DNA of 64,000 nucleotides from Sternotherus odoratus (taxonomy: Eukaryota; Chordata; Testudines; Kinosternidae): the NCBI GenBank assembly GCA_032164245.1, contig JAVMKO010000003.1, positions 136,699,259 to 136,763,258 of the forward strand, read 5' to 3'. This document shows positions 1-12,165 of the stretch, one piece after another. The position numbers and the translations under genes are program-made. Position 1 is the stretch's first letter. Each line of letters opens with the position of its first letter. Under the pieces are notes generated by a model. It did no database searches and was not told the origin of the DNA. It was given only the letters and a program-made list of their open reading frames with translations.

Positions 1-109
1 ACTATATGGCAGGATGTTGACTGAGGACTGTTTCAAGAAGTGTTCAACTTGCTCAGTCAAGGGCACCAGTGCCTGCAGCACCCAGACTTTATCCAGCAAG
101 GTTTCCATC

Positions 110-227
110 CAGCAGAGCACTTAAGCACATGCATAACTTGAAGTATGTGGATAGATCTATCAACTTCAATAGAATGTTGAAGTCACTATTGTGACTTCAC
201 ACTATTCCTGTGCTTAAGTGTTTTGCT
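110..227. repeat. Palindromic short interspersed element (MITE-like)
   Basis: Inverted arms GCACTTAAGCACA (117-129) and TGTGCTTAAGTG (209-220) bracket a smaller internal palindrome around 173-196 (tgaagtcac / gtgacttca). The wording (agcacttaagcacatgc, tttgct) matches a sauropsid dispersed palindromic repeat I recall. The class of DNA element is not resolved. Confidence 0.5.
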
Positions 228-1837
228 ATATCAAAGGACTCAAGTGCTGACAAAGTTCAATCTTGCTTAGCCTGTGATATCTGACTGTAAGTTGATCCGT
301 TACTAAAGTCACTTTGAGCCAAGATCTGAGAGGGACTGACTAGGATGTATGTACATATTCCATTGTTCCATCCACGAGGCAGATCATAGAGCAGTGGCTC
401 TCAAGTTATTTACCATTGTGGTTGTCCTATGCAGCTCTCTGTGTTATGTGGGTTGCATCCACACAATAGCTATACTACCAGTATGGCCCAGCGGATGTCA
501 CATGGGTCGCAGCTGTGGGCTGACTGGACTGTATGGCAGGTTGAGATCGACTGCCATATTTCTGGTTTAAACCCTGTATAAACCCTGTTAAACACAGAGC
601 GTATATTCGTGTTTAAACATGTGGACTACTCAGCTCACAATATATACCTACCTTCTCACAAAATGGAAAATTTAGAAAATCTAGCCTAGAAATTATATGG
701 AAAAATAATGAAATTACAAAGTATCCTTCTATCTGAGGAGTTAAGGTGACATTGTCTATCTTGGCCTCTAGTACTCTCTTTTATTTGACTTGCTCTTTAA
801 TGTAACTGTAAAAATATTTCTAGTTTTCTGTCTGCAAGTCAGACTGGGCAAGCAGATCTCTCAATCCAGTCAGTTACAAGGTTCTTGAAACTCAAAAGTT
901 AGCACCAGTTTGAGTAAATATAGTTTAGCAGCTACCTTGGAATTGTCAAAATTATATTTCAGCATATATGAATTTTAACAACTAACCCTGTAAAAGGACA
1001 AAATGTGCATACTCATATATTTATGTTTGGCATTTTACAAATCGTTTATGAAAAGTAAAGTGACTTGGAGCAAAGTTGCATATATTTTGTCTCCAAGAAA
1101 TGTCATGAAATATTTGCTATTTTTGCATGACCCTATTTAATTTTAGTGTATCTAGCTGGACTTGCTAAGTGTTGTTAAATACATTTTAAATAAAAACCCT
1201 ACAACAAGAAAACATTCCACTATAGAGACACTTCTCCTCTCCCTAGAGAGACAGTGAGAAGGAGAGCTTGTCATATAATGTGTTCCTGGAACGTGCTCTC
1301 ATACCACAGTATTGAGGATGGTGGAAGAGCCCATACAGAGTAGAATAGAACTATCCTTTGCCCAGCTTTATGCTAGTTCTGTGAGGTTGCAGCCATGAGT
1401 AAAGGTTTTTCAGATATTCACCCAAAAAGAGAAATTCCTTTCATGGATGTTCTGCTGATCATACAGTAGCCATCGCTGCCACATGCATGTTTGAACAGGC
1501 AATTCTGTCTTGTATTCTGTGTATATTCTGGGAAGAACGTTACCTTGCCTGAGGGTTGGGTGACTATGGAGAAGGGCCATGAAGCTGTAAGGCACAAAGC
1601 TGCAATAGATTTGGGTAGCTGTGATTGGAAGAACCAGCTGGCAGCAAAGCCTGATCCAGCCCCACTGGAGTCAGTGGCAAAACTCCTATCAATTTAAATG
1701 GGAGCAGGATTCTGGCCTTTTTTGTGCGTGGAAAGGAAACGGAAAGGCTGATAGTTTGGCTACTGCCCTTTTCCCGTTGTTGGACTGTAGTTAGTGTTTT
1801 GCTAAGGTCAAGTGGAGGAAAAGGAACAGAGAAATAT

Positions 1838-2330
1838 CAATGACCTAGGACTGGAAGGGACCGTCTGAGTAATTGAGGCCAGTCCCCTGCTTTCACAGGC
1901 CACCCCATCACATAATTTATCAAGCTTCATTTTTAAAATGAATTAGATGGTTTGTCCCCACCACTCCTATTGGGAGCTGTTCCAGGACCTCACTCCTCTG
2001 ATATTAGAAACCTACTAATTTCCTGAATTTATTCATAGCCAGTTTATGCCTATTTGTTCTTGTGCCAACATAGTCCTTTAGCTTAAATAGCTCTGCTCTC
2101 TCCCTGATGTGTTACCATTCTGATGTATTTATAGAGAGCAATGAAATCCTCTCTCCGCCTTCGTTTTGCACAGCTAAATAAGCCAAGCTTTCTTAGTCTC
2201 CTCTCATAAGATGAGCTCTTCATTCCCTTGATCATCCTAGTACCTCTTCTCTACATCTTTTCTACTCTGAATTCAGACCGGAGCCTTGGCTAGTAGAAAA
2301 TAATACAGATCAGCTCCATACTTAGTGGTA
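1838..2330 (-). mobile_element. CR1-like LINE 3' end, antisense
   Basis: Read on the + strand this is the antisense of a CR1 3' region. It runs from 'aggactggaagggacc' through the hallmark 'cctctcataaga' and 'cttgatcatcctagtacctcttctctac'-type stretch near 2205-2260. The sense reading on the minus strand ends at about 1838. The copy is 5' truncated and diverged, and the typical ATTCTATG repeat is not preserved. Confidence 0.72.
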
Positions 2331-5216
2331 ATTTTTCTGATTACTGGCTCAATTTGGTCTTTGAGTCATAGCCTACTAGCCTAGAACAGCAAATCATCTT
2401 CATATGTTAACCCCTGCCCAGGGCATTGCATTGGAGGACCAGAACAAACGTTCCTGAAGTGGATGAGAACTTGTGAAAATGATCTGTGGGACAGAATGTG
2501 GTTTTTCCCCCTCCCCCCATGCCATCTTCTCACTAGAAAATGGTTGCCTGGGCTCAGTGCTTTTCTGATTCTTTTTCACTGCCTTAAAGTTATGTCAAGA
2601 GGAAAGATCTTTCTTTTTTCTCTGGTGCTTGTCCTTGTCCTCAGAAGTTCCTCTGAAGTCCAATATTCTTCATGTAAAAATAAGGGGAAAAGTATTCATT
2701 TACATTTTATGTCCAAACTGGGGAGACACTTAATTAAAACTACACAAAAAAATTAAGCCCCTCGGGGCCTGACTTCTGGTCTCGCTTACATCTCTACATT
2801 ATCAGGAGTAATTCCATATAAGTCAATGGAGTTACACATAAAGAAAATAGTTGACAGCAGAATCATGCCTACTGCCTTAAGTTGGCTTTTCACCCTCTGC
2901 TCCCACTGTAACTGTAGGGCACAATTAGAGCAGGAAAAGCAGAGAGAGACAGAGAAGATACATATTTTTTTAACATCAGGACAGTATTTTAGCCAAAAAC
3001 TTATCCAGAACAGAGAACCACAGGGGGCTCTGGCTTTTCCCGTTTCGTGATTACACTTCATTTTGCAATAGTCTGAGCCTTCACTTGTTTGGATGGAGAG
3101 AGAGAATCCTGGTGACTCAGCTCTATGGAAGCCCTTTATTGAGGTACATAGAGAATATTCTGCTTGGATGCTGCATATTTTCAGCACACGTGTAATTCTG
3201 ATAAGTTTCAGAGACCCCAAGCATGATCTCCTAGGCCACTGTTAGGGCTGCACTACTGTTGAGATGATATACCAGGGGTGCTGGAGCAATTTGTGTAGTA
3301 GGGGTGCTGAGTCATTGCACCAAACTGTAAAACCTATATATGATGGAAACCACTTCTGCACCCCCTGGCTTGGAGCATCCCGAGTACCCTTAGTTCCAGC
3401 AGCTGTCTTGCACCGAGCAGCATCAGGAAGCTTATACAAAATTGCACCACAGTGGCCTTAGATCATTTCAGCACTCCATCGGACACAGTAGCCTTAAAAT
3501 ATCTGGCATTTTTAGCATCTCTTTGAATCATCTCAACAGCGCGTGGAAGCAGAGTTCTTGGACGTTTTCCGCAGTTTGAATGAAAATTCATCTCTTGTGT
3601 AACAAAGAGCAGCCATCAAGCCAGATTCTGGCCTCAGAGGGTATAAATCTTGAGTAGCTCTGTTGATGTGAGTGCAGTTGTCAGATGCAGATTCTGTTTC
3701 ACACACATTGAAGGCCACCTGATCCAAAGCCCACTGAAGGCAATGGGACAACTCCTATTAACTTGAATAGGTTTTGGAACAGCCCTTAAGATGCAGAACC
3801 CAGCATATCTCTTGTAGTTAGGCCCTAATAATAGGATCAAGGTAAAAATATACCATGAATCCAAGCATCTCTGGATTTTATGGGGTTCTAAATTTAGATC
3901 TAAATTCAAAATTTGCAACATGTCTCCATGATACATTACTCTCTTACTTAGCTACTGAATCCACTGCCCGTATGGGTTTGAATAATGTCTGCTTGCACTA
4001 CTGAGCAAACCAAGTTTTACTTTTATTAGCACTTCAGGGCAATATAGCAATGGAGCTGAATTCTGTTCTCTCTACCACAAGAGCAACAAAATAATCAGCA
4101 AAGTTCCAGTGACAGCATCTTCATTACTGATGCTACTTTTGAGAGGCAGATAAAACACAGGTTGAGCGTGCAGTGGAGGCAGTTGGAAAAATCATCTTTT
4201 GACTTGTAAACTGAGAAGCAGGTTTGATATGGAGTCACTGGAAGAAAATTAATATGGCATACTGGCGTGTCAGTTTTACTGAATCACTTTTCAGAGTCTA
4301 CATAAGCTTTAAAACAAAAACCAAGCAATGAATTATTTGGTTTTCCACAGAGCAGTAGTGAGCTGAAAGTGGAAGAGGACCCCAGGCCACAATCCCCAGG
4401 GGTTTTATAAATAATTGATGGTAAAAGCTTAGATCATCTACTTTAGGGGTGATTGAAGGATAATATCCCTGTGTGTGTCTGGAAAGCAGTGGGAGAGGGG
4501 TCTAAGAACACCCTGTGACACTCTTCTGAATTCATTCTGTAGATTCTCTTCCTCAGGAGTCGAGGTGGAGGTAGGGTCATGGGTGAAGAGAGACCCTAGT
4601 CTATGCTTTCCCCTCTGCCACTCTTGGACCTTTCTTCACCAAAGAGCTTTCATTTTGCTCCCTTTCTGTTTGCTTTACCTTTCTTTTCAAATGATAGATA
4701 TTTGGCACAAAACTCAGCCATTTAGTCCTGCCCATTTTTACTGATCACCTTGTTTTACTGAGAGAATGAGATGAGGAGGTATGTGGATGTCAAAATTTTA
4801 GGTGGTTGTTTGTTGTGAGTAGGAAAGGGATTTTCCAATCTGATGTGTCTAACTTATGGGTGTAAGTAAGTTTCTGCTGCCACAGGAGTCTCCCCTATCC
4901 TTCTCTTTTGACAATTTTTTTCAAAGTTGGTCACAAATTTCCAGCCCAACCCCAGACCTGTCTTCACTTTGTTTTGAAGATGACAGCCACAGGGAGGGCT
5001 TTGTAAATTGCAGGAAAGGATCATTTTAAAAAAAAAGCTCTTGATAGAAATGCAGCAGGGTGGAGTGTGCACAAAGAATGATTTGAAAAATCCAAACCTG
5101 GATATTTTAGAGATGTTGGACCACAATCTTGGCTGATGTAAATTGGCATAAGTCCATCAACTTCAATGGAGCCATGTCAGTTACATAGACCAGCTGAAGA
5201 TCTAGACCATCCTTTC

Positions 5217-5264
5217 AAAAAAAAAAAAAAAAAAAAAAAAAAAGAGAGAGAGAGAGAGAGAGAG
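5217..5264. repeat. Simple repeat: poly(A) followed by (GA)n
   Basis: About 26 A residues run into about 10 GA units. It may be the former tail of a retroposed copy, but no SINE body is recognisable next to it. Confidence 0.9.
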
Positions 5265-5349
5265 TGGAAAATTCCCTGGGATGTGCCATTATAATAATGA
5301 CACCCAGCCAGTGTATATAATGCTCTTGCTTACAAATTAACCCTGCTGC

Positions 5350-5500
5350 CTCTGTGAAGTAGGTAAGTAAATAAACTAGCTCAATGTTACAAATGAGGAA
5401 ACTTACTTAGGGAGGTTAAGAAATTTGCTTAGAGTCAGCAAGAGATTTAGGAGCAGAGCTGGGATTTAACCTTCAAGAGTTCCTCATTTTGCTCAGGCTA
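5350..5500 (-). mobile_element. MIR-type SINE, antisense
   Basis: The order 'caaatgaggaaacttact', 'gaggttaagaaatttgctt', 'agtcagcaagagat', 'gagctgggatttaacc' is the antisense of the MIR core and tRNA-related 5' part. It is diverged and incomplete at both ends. Confidence 0.75.
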
Positions 5501-6269
5501 CCAGGCAGACATTATGTAAATGACCACACACTTGCATACTTCGTAGCGTCACATGGCATTAATTTGAAACAGTTGTCCAGCTAATTGCATGGCAAATGTC
5601 TGGATTCAAGGCATATTTATTACAAAGGTCAACAACCCCCTTTTATCCAGTGAAACACACATTTCCTATGGTGCATAAAAATCAGTACACTTCAATGACT
5701 GCGGTGAGTGAATGCCTTCTGGGAGAGGCTCTGTGGTAAGTGAGTGGATGCTAGCTTCTTATGAGGCTTGGGACCATGTTTTAATGATTAATCTTGATCT
5801 ATGCAATTTGATCCAGAAAGCAAATGTTTAAGATGGAAAAATATCATCTAAACAATGAGTACTATTGTTATCAATCATTATGATGAAGCTATTTACTGCA
5901 CCAGCATATTTAGCGTTACCATATTCGCAGATTCCCTATTGTTAGAATATGAAATCAGGCAAAATACGATGGTAAATTTTATACTGCACTTGGCACGTAA
6001 ATGTCCAGTTTTAATAACGTGCATGGTTCTCTGTAAGGGGAGTAGTAGGAGAGGGAACTAACCGACATGGTACCTTTACTAATGTCTCTGACACTAGCCC
6101 TGGGGAAAACAAATTGTGCCTACAGAATAGGTGGAATTGGAGCTTCTAAGGATAGGTTCAATACATACTTACCCTTGAAATGTAGCTGACATTCCTCCAC
6201 AGAGTTCAGAGATAAAATTGGCTCATATGTTACAAGATACCAAACTGGAGTTTGCAGAAGAACGTAACA

Positions 6270-6836
6270 TCTATATATATAAAAGTCAAATGGTGTATGC
6301 GTGCGTGCGTGTATGTACGGTCCCTTACTCCTTCCACACTGTTTGAGCTAGAGACTTGAAATTTAGTACAGTTATAGGCTTTAGGGTCCTAATCAGGGTA
6401 AGAATAGAAAATTGTTCAAATCTCACCTCTGACGCCCCCTGGGGGTGAAATTCTTTAAAGCCCATTCACATCAGCTGGGCAGCAGGTTAACACCTGCTGT
6501 TCTCTGTGACATAGTTATGATATAATAATACCCCCCTCCAATGGACCCCGCACTCGCTCAGCTCTCTTCCCCCTCCCCCCTCCAACGGACCCCGCACTCG
6601 CTCAGCTCTCTGCCCCCTCCCCCCTCCAACGGCCCCCCACTCGCTCAGCTCTCTGCCCCCTCCCCCCCTCCAACGGCCCCCCACTCGCTCAGCTCTCTGC
6701 CCCCTCCTCCCCTCCCCTCCCCCCAACTCGCTCAGCTCTCTCCCCCCTCCCACGGACCCTACACTCGCTCAGCTATCTCCACCTTCCCCCCTCCCCCCCT
6801 CCAACGGACCCAAGCAACGCTGGGTAGTTTTGCTAG
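6270..6836 (+). mobile_element. Non-autonomous Helitron, apparently full length (567 bp)
   Basis: Seen: the 5' end is TCTATATATATAAAAG preceded by host A. The 3' end is CTAG followed by host T (6837). This is the A/T insertion and TC...CTRR terminus of Helitrons. Just inside the 3' end lies a hairpin: CCCA-(A)-GC-AAC-GC-TGGG (6810-6825), a 6-bp stem with one bulged A and a 3-nt loop, then a short spacer to CTAG. No Rep/helicase coding sequence is present, so movement would need enzymes supplied in trans. The centre is a tandem array (listed separately). Both ends look well preserved. Only the direct-repeat array and the poly-C runs are length-variable. Confidence 0.82.
6533..6800. repeat. Tandem array (about 43-44 bp unit, 6 copies) inside the Helitron
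   Basis: The motif ACTCGCTCAGCTCTCT recurs at 6552, 6596, 6639, 6683, 6726 and 6763 (there with one change: AGCTATCT). Spacings are 44, 43, 44, 43 and 37 bp, separated by C-rich linkers around TCCAACGGACCCC. The low-complexity peptides readable on both strands are by-products of this array. Confidence 0.92.
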
Positions 6837-7444
6837 TAGTTTATAAAATACAGTTCATTGGTACATATGGATTAATGTACCAGACGGCCAGTGTCATCCA
6901 CTCAAGAGGAAAACATTTTATACTTAAGTGGAAAAGAAGGAAGTGGAAGTAAAGCTCATGGAATCACACAGAAGTTCTGGTTTGGTGGTGAAGTTTTTGT
7001 GATCTCCTACATATTTCTTCATTCTTAACCCTCTGTGGCAAAGAGGCCCACTTACTGGTTCACTTCTCTTGTCAGGCCTAACACACTGTTGTCATAATCA
7101 GTATTTAAAAAGTTTTGTGTAAGATATAATTGGAAAAATAACTTCCTGATCTTTAGTATTCTTGTGTTATGTATGTATGGGGTGGGTTCAAAGGAAATTG
7201 TCTCGTGACATTAGTATGATTGTGACTTGGTTTTTAGGGAGTTTTTGCTGAACTCCCATAATTTAACATGGAAAATGAAGAAATGGGCAAATTTAAAAAA
7301 ATGTATCACTTTCAAGAAATGAGGCTGCAATAAAGCAGAGGTGTTAGGTTGAAATTTGGAGCTCAGAATATTTACACGGTGCCATACAATTGTCCATTTC
7401 AGCTTTTGGTGACCATTGTTTAAGTCCTTACCTTGCAATAATGA

Positions 7445-7732
<288 letters not shown>

Positions 7733-7739
7733 TAGTTTG

Positions 7740-10700
7740 AATTTTGTCGTTTCTCTTGCTCTTTCATAAAGGTGTAGGTTGATCAGTGACATTGCTAGAG
7801 TCAAAAGTGCATAATCAGATGTGGGTATGTTAAAAGTCCTTTATTTTAATTTATAAGAAGTGATCTAAAAAAAAATTCTGTTTCCGTGCTGTTGTGATCA
7901 GTTGCTCATTGTTTTTGCGCTGTTGATAAATGACATTCACTGATTTCTGCTGCTTTAGTGTGGTAGCACTATTAAATAAGGAGGAGGCATTATTTAGTCA
8001 GCTGTGAGAGACTGAAGAAAAAGCATGAAATCTGGTATAGGGAAGAAAAACCTTCGCAAGTTTGTAATTCAGCAGTTGCAATAGCAATATAATATAAGCA
8101 TGAATGATTTTATCAGGAGTTGTTTCATCTAGCTACAAATACATTTTTGGAAGTACTTTGCTGACTTAATTGATCTATTTGTTCTCTCCCTCCTTCCTTT
8201 GTTTTTTTTCTCAATTCTTCTTCTTGTGTGTTTTAAATCCAAGACTTACTCTGTCTGGTGGAAATTGTAAAAACACAATATTCCATTTTTAATTCCCTAT
8301 GTAATCTCAGCGAACCACTGCTGTGGAATTTTATTAAAATGGTAGTACATATAGTTCAGTTAATGATTCCATAATGCAGTGTAGAAGAGAAAAGAACATG
8401 AAATTGTGAATAATTGGAGTACACTGGAACTATTTTTTAAAAGAATATTTTAATAGAAAGCCATACATAATCACCTAACATGTATTTTTGGTAGACTTTT
8501 TTGTTCCTAAGAAATTCTCCATGGTAACTATCAAGTGCCACAAAATTTCTGCTGTGTATTCAGCTATAATTAGCTAGAACTCTTTTTCAGCCTTTTTGTA
8601 AAATGATGACAGTGTGAAGTAGAATTTAACCCCATCTGGCTAATTCTTGGTACTCTGGATCTACTCTAGCGTGTTAAAATTTATAATACTTTACACAGCT
8701 ATAACTCATTCCATCCATTTGCACCCTGTACAAATATCCATTCATTTTGGACCCCAGTATGCTATAATGTATAATTATCCCCATTTTTGACAAGATCAAA
8801 ACAGTGATAAATTATCATTACAAAATTAACAAGCCAACTCCTGGATACATAAATTCTATTTATTTTTCAGGGAATCCTTACCTTACAGGGTGAATTCCAC
8901 CCTTTAATGTCACAGGCATTTGCAGAAATGCAAGACTATAAGACTGTTAACTAACATTCGTTCTTACATGGTTACCGTTAAGATCATCTGGGTTTTGGTC
9001 TTTAAATGTTGTGGCTTCAATAAAACCCTCTCAATATAGAGATCCTCTGAAGAATCAATACCCTGGACTCTGTGGGATGAAATAGCCATAGTTATGGTTG
9101 TTTAAAAATATTATGGTGAAGGGTAAGAGATTGTGTTGGAACTTTTACATCAGCAATTTGAGAATCAGATATTGGTCCAAACCTGTGGGTCCTTCCACTG
9201 ACTCTAATGGGCTTGGATGATGCTCCTGATTCCCAGGCCTGTGCTACAAGACCATCTTTAACCACAAAACATTCATCCTTCCCCGTTAGGTTCTTCTATG
9301 ATGCATTTATTACAGAAATGCATTCTGTGATAGCAATTTCCATCAAATTACAGAGCTAATTGGATTTTAATCGGGTTGCAGTCAGTGGAAAAACTATGCT
9401 GATTGATAGTGGAAGTAAGATTCAACTGATTCTAGGTTAGCAGGCTGTATTCTTATTTATTTATTTAGCTTTTTACTTGAAAGAAAGCTGATTGCAATCA
9501 GAGGAGCAATCACAAATAACACAATATACATTTTTGGGGGTTTATTGAAGGGATGATATTTTATAGTGCTCATGTATCAGCTCCATCAGAAAGTGACATT
9601 TCAGAAATTGGAATCTTAAACATTTGTTTTTATACATAATCCATGAATTACTGTGATGTCATCACTGTTTAAATACCGGTGTCCAATTTATATAGGAAAT
9701 TCTCATTAGGTTGTGACTTTCAAACATTTCTCTGTTGTTTTTTTTCTGAAAAGAAATCAACACTGCTAGAAAACAGAATTTTATGTGAATTATTCTTGTG
9801 ATAACCTTCAAAATATAAATATTATAATGGTACTTTGTACTCCACTAGCACCTTTCATCAGGGAATGTTGAAGTGCTTAACTGGCTGATGGGTAGCTACT
9901 GTATGTGCCCTCTAAATACATTTGTACATTATGAAAGTTCCTGGCAATTAAACAGCAATTTTTGATGTGTCAAAAAAGACAACATTTTCCCACTAGGGGT
10001 GTCCACCTCTGGGGTGCAGACTCCTTGTTAATAGGAAGCTAGGAAAGTGATCTCCAGAAAGGGTTGCAAGCCCTTTAAGAGTCTGGCTATAATGGAGTGG
10101 TCAGTCTGGGGAAGCAAGGAGCCTGCTCATCCTTTGACTATGACCTTCCAGAAGCTCTAGTCTGCCATTGCAGACAGTTACTCACATCATACAGGAGCAT
10201 TGGGGCCGAGAGTTGTTTCACTGAGTCCAGGCACAGAGATGTTTGTTTCCTGGTGGAAAAATATGGCAGAATTAAAGTTTCTCAAAGCAACATTAGCTCC
10301 CCTTCTGAACCCTCAGAGAAGGGGGTGAGGCAAAGGCACTGGGGACATGAGCTCAGCCAATGGTGTTATAGCTTCTAAGGGGACCATGCTCAAAGAGGAG
10401 GAAAGTAGATGAGAGCACTGTGGGGGAACCCATAAACTCCAGGGAAGAAGCCTGCTTCCCCCCCCCCCCCCCCACACACATTTTCTGTCACTGTTGGGTT
10501 TCATGCTCCCATTAGGAGTCCAGAACCTTTTCTCTTTAAAGGAACGATGCAGAGGAAAGTTAATGGGGAGAAGCTTGCAGTTTCCAGCACGTCTTTCTCC
10601 ACCCTCCCCCTCCTTTTTTTTTTTTTTTGTGATACGGTATTTTCTGGCCCATGGGCTTTAGCAAGATTTGCTAGCATTCAATTCTTAGCTGACATTAGTT

Positions 10701-11285
10701 AATGGTCAATTAGTTGAATGGTTCCCATCCCTTCTGTTTTTAAATCTTTGCTGTCAGTATGTGTGCGCTTCATGCCCAGGATTTATTCCCACTGGGGAAA
10801 GGTGTATTGTCTACTTCCACTCAGATGCAGCCATAAATGGTGTTATACCTTTGTTTGTTCTGCATGTGATAGAGAACTCTCATGCATGTTTTACTAAGTT
10901 GGTCTTGTTAGTGCGCCATGCCTTGAATACTTTACTATGCTGTTTAAACATTAGGCATTTTAGCTTGGATGCGAAATTAAACAGCTGGTTTTGACTGCAA
11001 TAGAACAACACAGTTCACAGGTGGAATGATTCAGCTTTTTCATGTTGCCAAATAAACTCATTATGAGTGCTTGGAAGGTCTAGACAGGAGGGGTGAGGAG
11101 TTTTCTGAATCATAAATTTGTGTCCGAGGTATAGGGAGAAAATGAGAGAGCATAGATTTAGAAAATTAGATGTAGATACAAATTATGTTGACGAGTTGCC
11201 AGGCTGAAAAGTATGGTACAGAATACTGTCAACCTATAAGTAGAGTAGGCATGAGCTAGTGCCTTAAAGCTCAGGACTCAGAATG
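7740..11285. other. Intron DNA with no recognisable feature
   Basis: AT-rich, with stops in all frames. A C-run lies at about 10459-10473 and a T-run at about 10614-10629. I see no gene, RNA gene or confidently named repeat here. Confidence 0.6.
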
Positions 11286-11289
11286 GCAG

Positions 11290-11520
11290 ATCACGTCATA
11301 AAAGAATGCAGTGATGGAGAAGACCTAACCATCCATCTCCCTGCCCATGTGGAACTGCTCCCTATTGTACTTAGTGTTTTGTTCCATTTGGTTTTAATTG
11401 TGCCCTTTGACTGGGGCTCCTACAGTTCTCTTGGGAATCTATTCCACAGATTAATTAATCACACTGCTAGGAAACTTTTCCTGATATTTAGCCTAAATTT
11501 TACCTTCTGTCACTTCTAGC
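11290..11520 (-). mobile_element. Probable CR1-like LINE 3'-region relic, antisense
   Basis: The stretch 'ggaatctattccacagattaattaatc' followed by 'aggaaacttttcctgatatttagcctaaattt' corresponds to the antisense of the CR1 segment just upstream of the 3' end, as I recall it. It is short and diverged. Bases 11520-12000 beyond it hold nothing I recognise. Confidence 0.55.
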
Positions 11521-11999
11521 TAGGGTGACTACCTCCCTCATGAGACACTGTGGAACCTGGGTTTGGGTAAGATACTTGAGTGAACAGTCTCTTGGTTTAA
11601 ATGCGAGGGGGCCTTTCCCTTGTCACACCCTGAACTTGCCAACCTTGAGTTCATGCCACTAGATCTATATGACTTCCCAGGCTGTTCCTTTCTGATGAAG
11701 AGAACAGAGCGTATGGAAGGCTGTAATGGGACAATCTTCATTTTATGGGAGGATCTGGAGGGTTCTAATATTTGTTGTTGTATAGTATTTGTTGATGTAA
11801 TTGATGCAGCTGTCCAGATCTCTGCTGGTTCCATTTTAAACAAATAAATGCCCCCCTTTCCCCTAAACAAAATTCCTCCTTTCCCACCTTGTTTTTCAAA
11901 CTCTTCAAATATTTGTATACTATTATCCACTGTTATTTCCCCCTCAGTTGAACTATATATATGTTTATTTCTTCCAATATTTCCTCACAAATATGTTGT

Positions 12000-12165
12000 G
12001 TGTTGTGCTCCTGGCTCTGTCACAGACTTTGTGTGGCCTTGGGCAAGTGATTTAACATCTCTGGGCCTCTTTCTCCACACCTGTAAATGAGTATAGTAAT
12101 CCTTCCTAGATCAGAGGTTTGTGTGCAAATCACTTTGAGACCCTTGCTTGAATGTGTGATGGGAC
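12000..12165 (+). mobile_element. MIR-type SINE
   Basis: 'ctcctggctctgtcac', 'gtgtggccttgggcaagtga', 'tttaacatctctgggcctc' and 'cacctgtaaatga' follow the MIR core order in sense. The 3' part continues with 'tcactttgagacccttgc'. Confidence 0.82.

Noticed and set aside
6487..6846. Pro/Ser-rich and Gly/Glu-rich frames on opposite strands
   Set aside because: By-products of the 43-44-bp array inside the Helitron.
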